NCBI RefSeq assembly: GCF_947494555.1
Contig: NZ_CANLVF010000001.1
Coordinates: forward strand, 1,736,001 to 1,800,000
DNA from: an uncultured Roseibium sp.
GTDB lineage: Bacteria > Pseudomonadota > Alphaproteobacteria > Rhizobiales > Stappiaceae
Length of the DNA: 64,000 nucleotides
Direction of reading: 5' to 3'
Shown: positions 44,787 to 55,021 of the stretch, one piece after another
How positions within the stretch are numbered: the first letter of the stretch is position 1
How the letters are laid out: every line of letters begins with the position of its first letter
Notes under the pieces: model-generated
What the model saw: only the letters and a program-made list of their open reading frames with translations
The model's database searches: none
Told to the model about the DNA's origin: nothing
Translations under genes and position numbers: made by a program

Positions 44787-45467
44787 TCAGCTGGCTTTCC
44801 AGCTGTCCAGCACGGCCAGCACTTCCTGTCCATTTGCCTGGGGTGAGAGCGCATAAAAGTCCGTTTCCAGCTGCAGGGCCTCGGCCAGCTGCTTGTTGTA
44901 GTCGGCCTGGGAAACTTCAAGCGTACCGAAGCGGCTGAGATGATCCGTCACAAACTGAGTATCGAGCAGGGAGTAGCCACCGACAGTCAACCGCGCCACA
45001 AGATGCGCGAGACACACTTTTGAGGCGTCGGTCTTGAAGGCGAACATGCTTTCACCGAAAAAGGCGCCGTTCAGGCTGACCCCGTACAGTCCACCCACCA
45101 GATCACCGGCCTGCCATGCCTCGATCGTGTGGCAGTAGCCCATCTCGAAGAGTTCACCATAGAGACGGCGGATTTCCCGGTTGATCCAGGTTTTCTGGCG
45201 GCCGGGCATCGGTTCCGCACAACCGTCGATAATGCGTTGAAAATCAGTGCTGACCCGAATTTCAAAGACATCGTTGCGAATGGTACGACGCAAGCGCCGC
45301 GGCAGGTGAAACGAATCCAGCGGAAGGGTGCCGCGATGTTCCGGCTCCAGCCAGAACAGGCCCGGATCATCTGCCGACTCAGCCATCGGAAAGAGCCCGC
45401 AGGCATATGCTTTGAGCAGCACCTGCGGCGTAATTTCCATTACGATGTCATCTTTGTAACCTGCCAT
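44787..45467 (-). CDS. aat: leucyl/phenylalanyl-tRNA--protein transferase
   Basis: Transfers Leu or Phe from tRNA to N-terminal Arg or Lys, marking proteins for ClpS/ClpAP by the N-end rule. Those partners are encoded at 4-7 kb in this window. The family blocks are ITPQVLLKAYACGLFPMAESADDPGLFWLEPEHRG, SADPNF-like VSTDFQRIIDGCAEP and TWINREIRRLYGELFEMGYCHTIEAW. Start: the ATG ending at 45467 (226 residues), with GAGG 6 bases ahead; a longer frame upstream is out-of-family. It lies 49 bp after accC, and probably shares its transcript. Confidence 0.93.
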   Translation of the reverse strand: MAGYKDDIVMEITPQVLLKAYACGLFPMAESADDPGLFWLEPEHRGTLPLDSFHLPRRLRRTIRNDVFEIRVSTDFQRIIDGCAEPMPGRQKTWINREIRRLYGELFEMGYCHTIEAWQAGDLVGGLYGVSLNGAFFGESMFAFKTDASKVCLAHLVARLTVGGYSLLDTQFVTDHLSRFGTLEVSQADYNKQLAEALQLETDFYALSPQANGQEVLAVLDSWKAS

Positions 45468-45516
45468 ATGGCCTCGCTTACCGGTTGCAAGGGGCTGTCC
45501 CTGTGCAAGCGTCCGG

Positions 45517-46863
45517 TCAGTTCGACTTGTCGGCCAGGTACTTCTCGAGCCAGTGAATGTCGTACTGACCGTTCGCGATCGCCTGATTGTCCACCAAATC
45601 GCGGAAAAGCGGAATAGTAGACTTGATCTCGTCAACGACAAATTCGTCGAGGCACCGGCGCAACCGCATCATGCACTCCACGCGATTTCGACCATGAACA
45701 ATCAGCTTGCCGATCAAGCTGTCGTAGTAAGGCGGGATCTTGTAGCCCTGATAAACGCCTGAATCGACACGCACACCGAGACCGCCAGGTGGATGATAGT
45801 AGGTAATCGTGCCGGGCGAGGGTGCGAACGTGACCGGATCTTCCGCATTGATACGGCATTCAATGGCGTGGCCATCGAATTTGATATCGTCCTGTGTCAT
45901 ATCAAGATCGCCACCAGCGGCGATCCGGATCTGTTCGTTGACAAGATCAATCCCCGTGATCATTTCGGTTACGGGGTGTTCCACCTGAAGCCGGGTGTTC
46001 ATCTCAATGAAATAGAACTCACCGTTTTCATACAGGAATTCCACGGTTCCGACGCCGCGGTATTTCAGTTTCCGCATGGCATTTGCCACGATTTCACCGA
46101 TCCTGTCGCGTTGCTCGGAATTCAGGCTCGGGGAAGGGGCTTCCTCGAGCACCTTCTGGTGCCGGCGCTGTAGGGAACAATCCCGTTCGCCAAGGTGCAC
46201 GGCATTGCCCTTGCCATCGCCGAGCACCTGAATCTCGATGTGACGGGGCTTGCCGAGGTACTTTTCCATGTAGAGCGCGTCGTCGCCAAAGGCAGCCTTT
46301 GATTCGGCGCGCGCTGTCGACAGGGCTGTCTCAAGATCGTTTTCGGTTTGCGCGACCTTCATGCCGCGTCCTCCGCCGCCTGCAGCGGCCTTGACCAGAA
46401 CCGGATAGCCGATGCCGCGCGCGATTGCGTGCGCGTCGTCGTTGGCAGTTACTTCTCCGTCCGAGCCGGGCACGACCGGAATGCCGAGCTCCCTGGCCGT
46501 CTGTTTTGCCTGGATCTTGTCGCCCATGACCCGGATGTGTTCCGCGGTCGGTCCTATGAACTCAATATTGTGCGCTTCGAGTATCTCGGCAAAACGGGCA
46601 TTTTCCGAAAGGAACCCGTAGCCGGGGTGAACGGCATCCGCGCCTGTGATCTCACAAGCTGCCAGCAGTTGCGGAATGTTGAGGTAACTGTCACGTGCTG
46701 CGGGCGGTCCAATACAGACGCTTTCATCTGCAAGGCGCACATGCATGGCGTCGGCGTCGGCGGTCGAGTGGACGGCAACCGTCGGAATTCCGAGCTCTTT
46801 GCAGGCGCGCAGAATGCGCAGGGCGATTTCGCCGCGGTTGGCGATGAGAATTTTGGAGAACAT
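45517..46863 (-). CDS. accC: acetyl-CoA carboxylase biotin carboxylase subunit
   Basis: A 448-residue ATP-grasp enzyme that carboxylates biotin on AccB in the first step of fatty acid synthesis. It shows [26 protein letters not shown], the ATP-binding [14 protein letters not shown] loop, [17 protein letters not shown] with catalytic residues, and the Arg-containing [13 protein letters not shown]. It is full length for the family. accB precedes it by 14 bp on the same strand. Confidence 0.96.
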   Translation of the reverse strand: MFSKILIANRGEIALRILRACKELGIPTVAVHSTADADAMHVRLADESVCIGPPAARDSYLNIPQLLAACEITGADAVHPGYGFLSENARFAEILEAHNIEFIGPTAEHIRVMGDKIQAKQTARELGIPVVPGSDGEVTANDDAHAIARGIGYPVLVKAAAGGGGRGMKVAQTENDLETALSTARAESKAAFGDDALYMEKYLGKPRHIEIQVLGDGKGNAVHLGERDCSLQRRHQKVLEEAPSPSLNSEQRDRIGEIVANAMRKLKYRGVGTVEFLYENGEFYFIEMNTRLQVEHPVTEMITGIDLVNEQIRIAAGGDLDMTQDDIKFDGHAIECRINAEDPVTFAPSPGTITYYHPPGGLGVRVDSGVYQGYKIPPYYDSLIGKLIVHGRNRVECMMRLRRCLDEFVVDEIKSTIPLFRDLVDNQAIANGQYDIHWLEKYLADKSN

Positions 46864-46877
46864 GGCCTGCCGGATCC

Positions 46878-47354
46878 TTATTCGACGACGATCAGCGGTT
46901 CGCCGAATTCCACGGGTTGGGCGTCGTCAACGAGGATCTGCTTGACGGTTCCGGTTTTGGTCGAGGGGATGTTGTTCATGGTCTTCATCGCCTCGATGAT
47001 CAGGATCGTCTGTCCTTCGGCCACCTTGTCACCGACCTGGATGAATGACGCGGCACCTGGCTCGGGAGAAAGATACGCAGTTCCAACCATGGGCGACGTG
47101 ACGCTGGAGCCGGATTTAGCCGAGCTTTCAGCAACTGTTTCTTCTTGCGGCGCAGCGGGTGCGGCGGCAACAGGTGCTGCGGCAACTGCCGGCGCTGCTA
47201 CGCTGACAGGAGCATTGATCGAAATCTGACGCGCAACACGGATGCGAGTGTCGCCCTGTTCCAGTTCGATCTCAGACAGGTTTGTTTCGTCCAGCAAAAC
47301 TGCGAGATCCCGGATCAGGGCCGTATCGAATTTCTTGTTATCATTACGCATCAT
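46878..47354 (-). CDS. accB: acetyl-CoA carboxylase biotin carboxyl carrier protein
   Basis: A 158-residue biotin carrier for acetyl-CoA carboxylase. The N-terminal dimer region ([33 protein letters not shown]) is followed by an Ala/Pro linker and the C-terminal biotinyl domain, with the biotin Lys in [12 protein letters not shown]. The start is one of two adjacent ATGs (47354 or 47351); nine upstream codons are out-of-family. It is in an operon with accC and probably aat. In relatives aroQ often lies just upstream, but it is not here. Confidence 0.94.
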   Translation of the reverse strand: MMRNDNKKFDTALIRDLAVLLDETNLSEIELEQGDTRIRVARQISINAPVSVAAPAVAAAPVAAAPAAPQEETVAESSAKSGSSVTSPMVGTAYLSPEPGAASFIQVGDKVAEGQTILIIEAMKTMNNIPSTKTGTVKQILVDDAQPVEFGEPLIVVE

Positions 47355-47653
47355 GTCGTTTGGCTCTCGTACTCGATCCACAAAGCGTGAGACGCGGGGC
47401 GGCCGGTCTCATATTCCGCATGTTTGATGCGGCGTTCCGGGTGTTTCGGAAATGTACACTGGCAAATCCAAGCAAATACCGGTTCGGTCCGCATTTTTTC
47501 TACCGCCAAAATGAGGCGGCTATAGATTTTAGGCCCGCATTCGACGGAATGCGAGCCACGCTTCTTATAGGGATTCAATTGTGTCAGGAAAAGCCCTGAT
47601 TACTTATTGATTTCGCTCAGCTGCGGTTTCCAACAAGCTTGAGAGGCCCTGAC
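47355..47653. other. short intergenic region between the DsbA-like gene and accB
   Basis: About 300 bp, same-strand genes on both sides. It presumably holds the accB promoter. No trace of aroQ was recognised. Confidence 0.5.
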
Positions 47654-48421
47654 TCAGCAGGTTGTCTGGCCGCAATCCTTCATGGCATCGAGCTTTACGC
47701 GCAGCTCCTCGTATCCAACAGCACCCATAACGACTTCGTTGCCAACCACATATGACGGGGTTCCGGTCAGGCCAAGCCGATTGGCGAGCGTGTAGACCTC
47801 TTCGATCGTCTGCCCTGCTTCATCCGTTGCCATGGCAACCTGCAGGTCGGCTTCGGAAATGCCCACACCGGTTGCGGCCGCCATGGCGCTTGAAAGGTTC
47901 GCCTGTCCACGGCTCAAAAGCAGTGCTTCGTGGAATTCGCCATATTTTTCCGGTGCAACCGAATTCACGGCGACCGCGACCTGGGCCGCTTCAACCGAGC
48001 TTTGACCGAGGACAGGAAATTCCTTGAGTACGATTCTGAGCTCAGGATCTTCCTCGACAAGGCGCACCATATCGCCATAGGCGCGCTTGCAGAAGCCGCA
48101 GTTGTAATCGAAGAACTCGACAAGTGTTACAGAGCCTTCAGGGTTGCCGAGAACAACTTGGCGAGTGGAGTTGAAGAGAATATCCGCGCTGTCATTCAAG
48201 GCCTGAAGACGTGCTGCCTCTTCCGCTTCCTGTTCGCGGCGTTGAAGCTCGTTCAACGCTTCGGCGATAATTTCGGGATTTTCGAGAAGATACTCGCGCA
48301 CGATATTTTCAATCTCGCTGCGATCCAGTTCCTGCGCGGCGACGATGCCTGGCATCGACGACACGAGCAAAACGAAGGCTGCGAAACACACGCGTTTCGA
48401 AACGGAGAAAAGGTGTATCAT
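47654..48421 (-). CDS. DsbA-like thiol:disulfide oxidoreductase
   Basis: A 255-residue exported thioredoxin-fold protein. The signal peptide is MIHLFSVSKRVCFAAFVLLVSSMPGIVAA. A helical linker (residues about 30-85) includes ENIVREYLLENPEIIAEALNELQRREQ, typical of the Com1/ScsC-like branch, and then the active site is FFDYNCGFCKRAYGDM (C-G-F-C). GLTGTPSYVVGNEVV holds the cis-Pro. It forms or reshuffles disulfides in the periplasm. Start: the ATG ending at 48421 has AAGGAG 7 bases ahead. It lies 60 bp downstream of the M48 peptidase. Confidence 0.9.
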   Translation of the reverse strand: MIHLFSVSKRVCFAAFVLLVSSMPGIVAAQELDRSEIENIVREYLLENPEIIAEALNELQRREQEAEEAARLQALNDSADILFNSTRQVVLGNPEGSVTLVEFFDYNCGFCKRAYGDMVRLVEEDPELRIVLKEFPVLGQSSVEAAQVAVAVNSVAPEKYGEFHEALLLSRGQANLSSAMAAATGVGISEADLQVAMATDEAGQTIEEVYTLANRLGLTGTPSYVVGNEVVMGAVGYEELRVKLDAMKDCGQTTC

Positions 48422-48480
48422 TGAAAACTCCTTGGGCGACAGGAATTTCCGTGCTCCGTCACCGTGCATGATTGTCGACG

Positions 48481-49908
48481 TCATCGTCGATTCGGCAGAT
48501 TAGGTGGTTTGTACGCTACAATGTCGTCTGCTTGAACCCATGCGGGCGATCCACGCTTCAAACTTTTTTGAGCACGGGCCGCATAACGCTTTGCCGCATC
48601 AAAATCTCCGCGAACCATCAGACCCTTCGCCGTCGCCAGATCGGCCTCTGCGCGTTCCCCCTGGCGGCCATGTGCGATTGCGAGCTGGCTGTAGGCGACA
48701 CCTGAGTTTGGATCCCGTTGTATGGCACGCTTCAGGACACGTTCGGCCTCGGCATAGTAGGCAGGGTTGTTGGCTCCCACGAGCGCATAGCCGAGCCAGA
48801 CAAGAAACTGAGGTTCGTTCGGCTTGAAGGACAACGCCTTGCGAAACGGTGCGATTGCGCTCTTCGGATCGCCGCCTTCCAGCAGAGCCTGGCCCTTCAG
48901 TTCATAATAATAAGGGTTGTTCGGCTGTGTTCTGATAAGGGCGTCGATTTCCTTGACCGCTCCTTTTCCGCGGCTCTTCATGGCAGCGATTGCACGTGCG
49001 TAATTTGCCGCGGGGCTTTTGTCGCTGCGCGGGAAGGCACGCAAGGTTGCCGACGGATGACTGGTGAAGGCAAACAGCTTCGCGCGAACCTGGTCGTGAC
49101 GGTACTGAAGGACGTAGTCTTCGGGTTGATTGAAATACTTGGACTTCTGGGCGTCGTTCAAGAGACCGGTATAGCGTTCCTGTGCCATAGGGTGGCTTTG
49201 GGCGTAAGGATCGGCGAATTGCTGAGAAAACAGCTGTTGCTCCGACATGCGCTGGAATGTTTTCAGCATGCCACGGGCACTTTGACCCGTTGCATTGAGA
49301 TACCTGAGCGCGGCACGGTCGGCGGCAGCCTCTTCGCCGCGCTGATAGGCGAGCAGCGATCTTTTTCCAATGGACGGCGCACTTAGCGCGGCAGCGGCGC
49401 CGCCGGAGGCTGCACGACCGGAGCCGGATGCGGCACCAGCTGCCGCAGCGCCGGCACCAAGGAGCGTGCCGATAACTGCAATGATTTGTGCATTAGCAGC
49501 CGCCGCTCGCAGTCTCACAAGGTGTCGCCCGGCAATATGTCCTGTTTCGTGTGCAATGACCCCGATAACTTCCCCGGGGGCCTCGGCCTCCATGATGACA
49601 CCGATATTGATGAACATGCGTCTGGAGTCGGGAACAAAGGCGTTGAAAGACTTGTCGTTGACAAGGATGATCTGAGGCTCAGATTGAGCGATTCCGGCAA
49701 CCTTGAAGATCGGTATTGCGTAGTCCCGCAAAAGTGACTCCGTTTCCGCGTCCCTTACGAGTGGAAGTTTCCCGCGTTGGGCATGGGATGGCGCCACCAT
49801 GACCGGAAGGGCAACAGCAACAGAGCAAACTGTCGCAGTTACTCTTCTAAACAAGCGCGTTGTGAACGGCTTATGAGGAATAGCTGAAGCTGGCTTGGAA
49901 CCTGGCAA
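48481..49908 (-). CDS. M48 family metallopeptidase with TPR tail, BepA-like
   Basis: A 475-residue exported protease. It resembles the outer-membrane assembly chaperone/protease BepA (YfgC): signal peptide (RLFRRVTATVCSVAVALPVMVAPSHA), zinc motif VIAHETGHIAGRH with the third ligand in EEAAADRAALRYL, and C-terminal TPR repeats (PYYYELKGQALLEGGDPKSAIAPFRKALSFKPNEPQF). I choose the TTG ending at 49908 because AGGAG lies 7 bases ahead and the signal peptide follows. ATGs further upstream (for example ending at 50004) add unlikely residues and overlap the opposite aminotransferase leader. Confidence 0.87.
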   Translation of the reverse strand: MPGSKPASAIPHKPFTTRLFRRVTATVCSVAVALPVMVAPSHAQRGKLPLVRDAETESLLRDYAIPIFKVAGIAQSEPQIILVNDKSFNAFVPDSRRMFINIGVIMEAEAPGEVIGVIAHETGHIAGRHLVRLRAAAANAQIIAVIGTLLGAGAAAAGAASGSGRAASGGAAAALSAPSIGKRSLLAYQRGEEAAADRAALRYLNATGQSARGMLKTFQRMSEQQLFSQQFADPYAQSHPMAQERYTGLLNDAQKSKYFNQPEDYVLQYRHDQVRAKLFAFTSHPSATLRAFPRSDKSPAANYARAIAAMKSRGKGAVKEIDALIRTQPNNPYYYELKGQALLEGGDPKSAIAPFRKALSFKPNEPQFLVWLGYALVGANNPAYYAEAERVLKRAIQRDPNSGVAYSQLAIAHGRQGERAEADLATAKGLMVRGDFDAAKRYAARAQKSLKRGSPAWVQADDIVAYKPPNLPNRR

Positions 49909-50132
49909 GTCTGAACTCCTGTCCGGTACCCTGATCAAGATACACCTATGCGAATGTGTGGCGAAGTTATGGAGGTGTTTTGTTTCGGTCAAGAAATCGT
50001 GCATGACAATTCGGAAAGGTTTCACGGGTACCAGGCGCAAAAGTCGTCTTGTCTGCGCTGCAGTCCATTGCCACGAAGTGGAAAATCCGCAATACGTCCG
50101 GAACACAAACAAGCCGGAAGTGCAGAAAATTC

Positions 50133-51296
50133 ATGACAGACGACGCGTTTCAACCATCTTCGCGCAGCAACGTCTCGCCCTTCATCGCAATGGATGTCTT
50201 TGCTGAAGCCGCCCGGCTGGAAGCGGTGGGTCGCAAGATCGTCCACATGGAAGTGGGCCAACCGTCGGCTCCGGCGCCGAGAACCGCGGTGGAAGCCGCA
50301 AAGACGGCGCTGAGTCACGGGCGTCTCGGATATACCGAAGCGCTCGGCATTTTGCCGCTTCGCCAGGCTCTGTCCGGGCACTATAAACGCCAATATGGCG
50401 TTGAACTGTCTGCGGACAGGATCATGGTTACGACCGGGTCCTCGGCAGGCTTTAATCTCGCGTTTCTTTCTGCTTTCGACCCGGGCGACAGGATTGTGCT
50501 GACGGCGCCTGGATATCCGGCGTATCGCAACATTCTTAAAGCGCTCGGGCTTGTTCCAGTTGAAGTGGAGGTTGGGGCGGAAACGCGCTGGTGTCTTACA
50601 CCGGAGCATTTGGACAAGGTGCGCGAAAGCGGTCCTGTCAGCGGAGTTCTTGTCGCGAGCCCGGCAAATCCGACCGGCACCATGATGGATGCCGATGCGC
50701 TCACAAACCTTGTTCAATATTGCGATGACGAAAAAATCCGGTTCATTTCCGACGAAATTTATCACGGTCTGGACTACGAACCGGGACAGAAGTCCGCGCT
50801 TGAGATTTCCGATAACGCCATAATCATAAACAGTTTTTCAAAATACTATTGCATGACCGGCTGGCGCATTGGCTGGATGATATTACCCTCCCAATTGGTC
50901 CGGCCGACTGAGCGCGTGGCACAGAATCTATACATTTCCGCGCCGGCAATCTCACAGCTTGCGGCAACCGCCGCTCTGGACGCTGTTCAGGAACTGGAAG
51001 AGGTAAAGGCAGGATACGTCGCGAACCGAAACCTGCTTCTCAAGGGATTGCCGGAAGTTGGACTGGACAAGATCCTGCCTGTCGATGGTGCGTTTTACAT
51101 CTACGCGGATGTTAGCCGGTTCAGCGACGACAGCCTGCTCTTTGCCAAAAAAATGCTCCATGAAGCTGGCGTTGCTGCGACGCCAGGGGTGGATTTCGAC
51201 CCGGTGCACGGTCACGAGTACCTGCGCTTTTCTTTTGCAGGAGCACACGATCAAATGAAGGAAGCTCTGGTCCGCCTGTCCGGATTTCTTCGTTAG
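50133..51296 (+). CDS. class I pyridoxal-phosphate aminotransferase
   Basis: A 387-residue enzyme of the AAT I family. Motifs include the substrate-binding HMEVGQPSAPAP, GRLGYTEALGILPLRQAL, VASPANPTGTMM, FISDEIYHGLDYE and the PLP-lysine in INSFSKYYCMTGWRIGWM. The closest group is the aspartate/alanine-type aminotransferases; the exact amino acid cannot be set. An ATG 28 codons upstream (50049) also keeps frame, but family proteins begin near 50133. A bidirectional terminator separates it from the convergent RNase E gene. Confidence 0.9.
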   Translation: MTDDAFQPSSRSNVSPFIAMDVFAEAARLEAVGRKIVHMEVGQPSAPAPRTAVEAAKTALSHGRLGYTEALGILPLRQALSGHYKRQYGVELSADRIMVTTGSSAGFNLAFLSAFDPGDRIVLTAPGYPAYRNILKALGLVPVEVEVGAETRWCLTPEHLDKVRESGPVSGVLVASPANPTGTMMDADALTNLVQYCDDEKIRFISDEIYHGLDYEPGQKSALEISDNAIIINSFSKYYCMTGWRIGWMILPSQLVRPTERVAQNLYISAPAISQLAATAALDAVQELEEVKAGYVANRNLLLKGLPEVGLDKILPVDGAFYIYADVSRFSDDSLLFAKKMLHEAGVAATPGVDFDPVHGHEYLRFSFAGAHDQMKEALVRLSGFLR

Positions 51297-51330
51297 GTGA
51301 GGGGCGGTCGTTTCAGGCCGGTATCAAACA

Positions 51331-51357
51331 AAAAAGGCGGCTTATAGCCGCCTTTTT
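51331..51357. terminator. bidirectional terminator between aminotransferase and rne
   Basis: Stem AAAAAGGCGGC/ GCCGCCTTTTT (51331-51341 with 51347-51357), loop TTATA. It serves both convergent genes. Confidence 0.9.
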
Positions 51358-51378
51358 CATATCTTGACCAGAATCGGA

Positions 51379-54300
51379 TCAAAAGAACGAGCGACCGCGT
51401 TGCCACCAACCCACGCGCTTCGGTTTGTCTTCCTCGTCTTCACTTGAGGTTTCGCTCGTGACAACCGGTTCTGCGGGTGCAGAAGGTGCGGCTTCGGTCT
51501 TGTCTTCAGCTGTTTCGTTCGGAACGGGCTGTTCTGAGGTCGGGGTCTCGACGACGATTTCCTGCGGCTTTTCAACCGAGTCCGCCGAAACAATCTCTTC
51601 AACCACCTCAGCATCTCCGATTTCAGCAGCGTCTGTATTTGCAGGGTCTGCCGTCTCGGCCTCAGCAACCGAAGTCAACTCTTCAGCCTCGTTGCTTTCG
51701 GCGACAATTTCCGCACTTTCCGATTCAACGTTCGGTTCGGTTTCATTGCCTGTAGCAGGATTTTCATCTGAGACAGCGATCTCGGTTGCCTCGTTTGAGC
51801 CATCCGCTTCGTCAGATTGTTCTACGGGCTCATCATCTGAAGCTGGCTCATCGCTTTGCACGGTCTCGTCGTCGGACTCTTCGGCGGACTGGAACTCTGT
51901 GCCTTCGCCGTTGCGACGTCCACGCCTACCTCCGCGGCGACCACGACGGCGTTTGCGCCGGGGTTCGTCCTCGTTTGAGTCGTCTTCGTCACCACGGGCG
52001 TCTTGCGAGGATTGCTCATCGCTCTCGATATCATCAGATTCCGAGGCCACCTGACGCGTGTCGCCCCCGTCCTGGACATTATCCGATCCGCCTCTGCGAC
52101 GCTTCCGGCGGCGTTTGCGGCGGCGGTCTGCGCCTTCGTCATCCTGCGCCTGTTCGTCGATGACCGGTTGTTCGGTGTCCTCGTCGATGATGTCAACAGT
52201 GTCGGGGTGCACGATCGGAGCCGGCGCCGGAACGCGGTCCCTGTCGATTGGGGCCCCACGTTCGAGCACATAGAGCTGACCATTGACCATTTCATCCGCG
52301 TTTACGGCAATCTCCACCGCAAACCTGATTTCAAGATCAGAGAGGTTCGAGCGTTTCTGATTGAGAATATAGAGAGCAACCTGGGTGGTGGTGCGAATGA
52401 TCAGATTGTGGGAGGCACCTTTGAGAAGATTGTCTTCGATCGACCGCAGAACATGAAGCGCGACCGACTCCACAGACCGGATCATGCCAGTGCCCTGGCA
52501 ATGCGGGCAGGGAGTAGTCGAACTTTCTAGGACGCCGGTCCGGATGCGCTGGCGCGACATTTCCAGCAGGCCGAAATGCGATATCCGTCCGACCTGAATG
52601 CGGGCGCGATCGTTTTTAAGGCAATCCTTCAGCTTGCGCTCAACGGCCCGGTTGTTCTTCGACTCTTCCATGTCGATGAAGTCGATGACAACAAGACCGG
52701 CCAGGTCCCTCAAACGCAGTTGACGCGTGACTTCTTCCGCTGCTTCGAGGTTTGTCTGTAGCGCGGTATCTTCGATATTGTGTTCACGGGTCGACTTGCC
52801 GGAGTTCACGTCAATCGAGACCAGGGCCTCGGTCTGGTTGATGACAATGTAGCCGCCGGATCTCAGTGTGACCTGCGGCGAGAACATTGCATCGAGCTGC
52901 GGTTCGACACCGTAACGGATGAATAACGGGGAAGGATCCCGGTACGGCTGAACATTCTTGGCATGACTCGGCATGAGCATGCGCATGAAGTCCTTGGCTT
53001 CGCGGTAACCGTCGTCACCCGATACCAGCACCTCATTGATGTCCTTGTTGTAAAGATCCCTTATCGAACGCTTGACGAGACTGCCTTCCTCATACACCAG
53101 GCTCGGTGCACTGGACTTTAACGTCAGCTCCCGGACATTTTCCCAAAGCCGCATGAGATATTCGAAGTCGCGCTTGATTTCCGCTTTCGTCCGGCTGGCG
53201 CCAGCGGTTCGAAGAATGACACCCATGCCCTCAGGAACGTCGAGTTCGGAGGCAATCTTCTTCAGGCGTTTGCGGTCTGTCGGTTGTGTGATCTTCCTTG
53301 AGATGCCGCCGCCGCGCGCGGTGTTTGGCATCAGCACGGAGTAGCGGCCTGCGAGCGACAGATATGTCGTGAGGGCAGCACCCTTGTTGCCGCGCTCTTC
53401 CTTGACAACCTGAACAAGGATGATCTGACGCCGCTTGATAACTTCCTGGATCTTGTACTGCTTGCGATGTGGTACGGAACGCTCCGGGACCTCTTCCATG
53501 GCATCTTCAGCGCCAACGGATTCTACAGCATCCTCATCAGAGTCGACGTCATCTTCGTCGTCCCGGCTCCGGCGCCTGCGCCGACTGCGGGTCCTGGTTG
53601 GAGCCTCAGCCTCTGCTTCAGCAACGGCTTCTAAAGAGTCTTCTTCAGATTCGTCCTCTGCTTCATCTGAAGCTTCCAGTGTCTCGGTTTCTCCAGCGGC
53701 GTCATCTGTGTCGGCATCGTCGCCATCGGCGCTCGCAGCAACTTTGGCTGACGCCTCGGAATCGTCTGAACCATCTTCGGAAACCTGATCGTCTGCGGCC
53801 CCAACCATCGGGGCTGAATCAGTTTCTTCGGCAGGTTCTGCATCCGTTGCCGACACTTCAGCTTCCGCCGCTGAATCTGCAGAGCTTTCAGTGTCGCTCT
53901 GAGCGCCGGCAGAATCTGTTTCAGTTTCTTCGCTTGAGCCTGTCGACCCGGCTTCAGCTTGCTGTTCGTCACCAGATGCGTCGGAAGACTCGATTTTCTC
54001 ACTGGCTACCGTTTCTGCGGACTCGTTCTTTGCGGCGCGTGAACGGCGGCGGCGCTTCGGCTTTTCTTCTGCGTCCTGATCGTCGTTCTGACGCTCAGCA
54101 GCTTCTGCTGCCAGAAGCGCTTCGCGATCCGCGACCGGGATTTGGTAATAATCCGGGTGAATTTCGCTGAAAGCCAGAAAGCCGTGCCGGTTTCCGCCAT
54201 ATTCAACGAACGCTGCCTGCAGCGATGGTTCGACCCGAGTTACTTTTGCCAGATAGATGTTACCGCGAAGCTGCTTTCTGTTCGCTGCTTCAAAGTCGAA

Positions 54301-54381
54301 TTCTTCAACACGATTCCCACGTACGACGACAACCCGGGTCTCTTCCGGGTGGCCCGCGTCGATCAGCATTTTGTTTGCCAT
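51379..54381 (-). CDS. rne: ribonuclease E/G family endoribonuclease
   Basis: A 1000-residue RNase E. The start is the ATG ending at 54381, giving MANKMLIDAGHPEETRVVVV. The S1 RNA-binding domain is split by a long acidic insert from about residue 107 to 305 (rich in E, D, S and A), seen in many alphaproteobacterial RNases E. The catalytic centre is intact: DVNSGK near 522 and DFIDM near 566. The zinc-link Cys pair CPHC is near 624. A second acidic, disordered tail runs from about 740 to the end and usually scaffolds the degradosome. It processes mRNA and rRNA. Convergent with the aminotransferase gene. Confidence 0.94.
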   Translation of the reverse strand: MANKMLIDAGHPEETRVVVVRGNRVEEFDFEAANRKQLRGNIYLAKVTRVEPSLQAAFVEYGGNRHGFLAFSEIHPDYYQIPVADREALLAAEAAERQNDDQDAEEKPKRRRRSRAAKNESAETVASEKIESSDASGDEQQAEAGSTGSSEETETDSAGAQSDTESSADSAAEAEVSATDAEPAEETDSAPMVGAADDQVSEDGSDDSEASAKVAASADGDDADTDDAAGETETLEASDEAEDESEEDSLEAVAEAEAEAPTRTRSRRRRRSRDDEDDVDSDEDAVESVGAEDAMEEVPERSVPHRKQYKIQEVIKRRQIILVQVVKEERGNKGAALTTYLSLAGRYSVLMPNTARGGGISRKITQPTDRKRLKKIASELDVPEGMGVILRTAGASRTKAEIKRDFEYLMRLWENVRELTLKSSAPSLVYEEGSLVKRSIRDLYNKDINEVLVSGDDGYREAKDFMRMLMPSHAKNVQPYRDPSPLFIRYGVEPQLDAMFSPQVTLRSGGYIVINQTEALVSIDVNSGKSTREHNIEDTALQTNLEAAEEVTRQLRLRDLAGLVVIDFIDMEESKNNRAVERKLKDCLKNDRARIQVGRISHFGLLEMSRQRIRTGVLESSTTPCPHCQGTGMIRSVESVALHVLRSIEDNLLKGASHNLIIRTTTQVALYILNQKRSNLSDLEIRFAVEIAVNADEMVNGQLYVLERGAPIDRDRVPAPAPIVHPDTVDIIDEDTEQPVIDEQAQDDEGADRRRKRRRKRRRGGSDNVQDGGDTRQVASESDDIESDEQSSQDARGDEDDSNEDEPRRKRRRGRRGGRRGRRNGEGTEFQSAEESDDETVQSDEPASDDEPVEQSDEADGSNEATEIAVSDENPATGNETEPNVESESAEIVAESNEAEELTSVAEAETADPANTDAAEIGDAEVVEEIVSADSVEKPQEIVVETPTSEQPVPNETAEDKTEAAPSAPAEPVVTSETSSEDEEDKPKRVGWWQRGRSFF

Positions 54382-55021
54382 TATTGAACGTCTCCACGGC
54401 AGCGGTGCTGTACGCGTTTCGTAAACGCGCATCGCCCGAAAGGAGAGCGGCTGCCGTACTTGTTTTGCTAAGATAGAGAAGGGCGTCTGCGCCCGGCGCG
54501 GTCGTCTGATCAACAAAAGCGGCCGCATGAGCGGAGCCTTGCTCTATATTGATCACTGTGTGCATCGCGCGGGTCCTTCGGGGCAACGCAGGCCCTTTAA
54601 GTTAAGTCGTTGTACTTTGCCGGTAGAACAGAGAGGGGCGTGCCGCTGCAACTGTTGCCGGTAGCGGAAAGGTTCGACTTTCTGATCCTTCTCCTGCGCT
54701 GATGACTGCCAAACCGGCAGGGCCCGATACGCAAGGAGTTGGTTCAAGGGTGTCCCGATACCTGATCCACAGCAATCGGACACGCTTCAAAGCGGCAGAA
54801 CGGCCTCTGTTCCGTCGCAAGTATGCCCTGGATTGCGATGACGTTGTGGATAGATAACCCTGTTCGTCATCGGGGAAGGTATCAGTTTCGAACCGAAATC
54901 CGTAAGGTACTTTTACGATCCGCCGATCCGCTTTGCAAGCAGATGAAAAGGCATAAGCCATTTTCCTTCGTCGGGTTATATCGTATGAGGGGAGTGGGCG
55001 GGGTGCGATACTGAGCAGATC
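54382..55021. other. divergent intergenic region, probable rne leader
   Basis: About 640 bp between rne and the amidase gene. Many rne genes have a long, structured 5' untranslated region for autoregulation, and this space allows it. No specific hairpin or promoter could be set with confidence. Confidence 0.5.
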
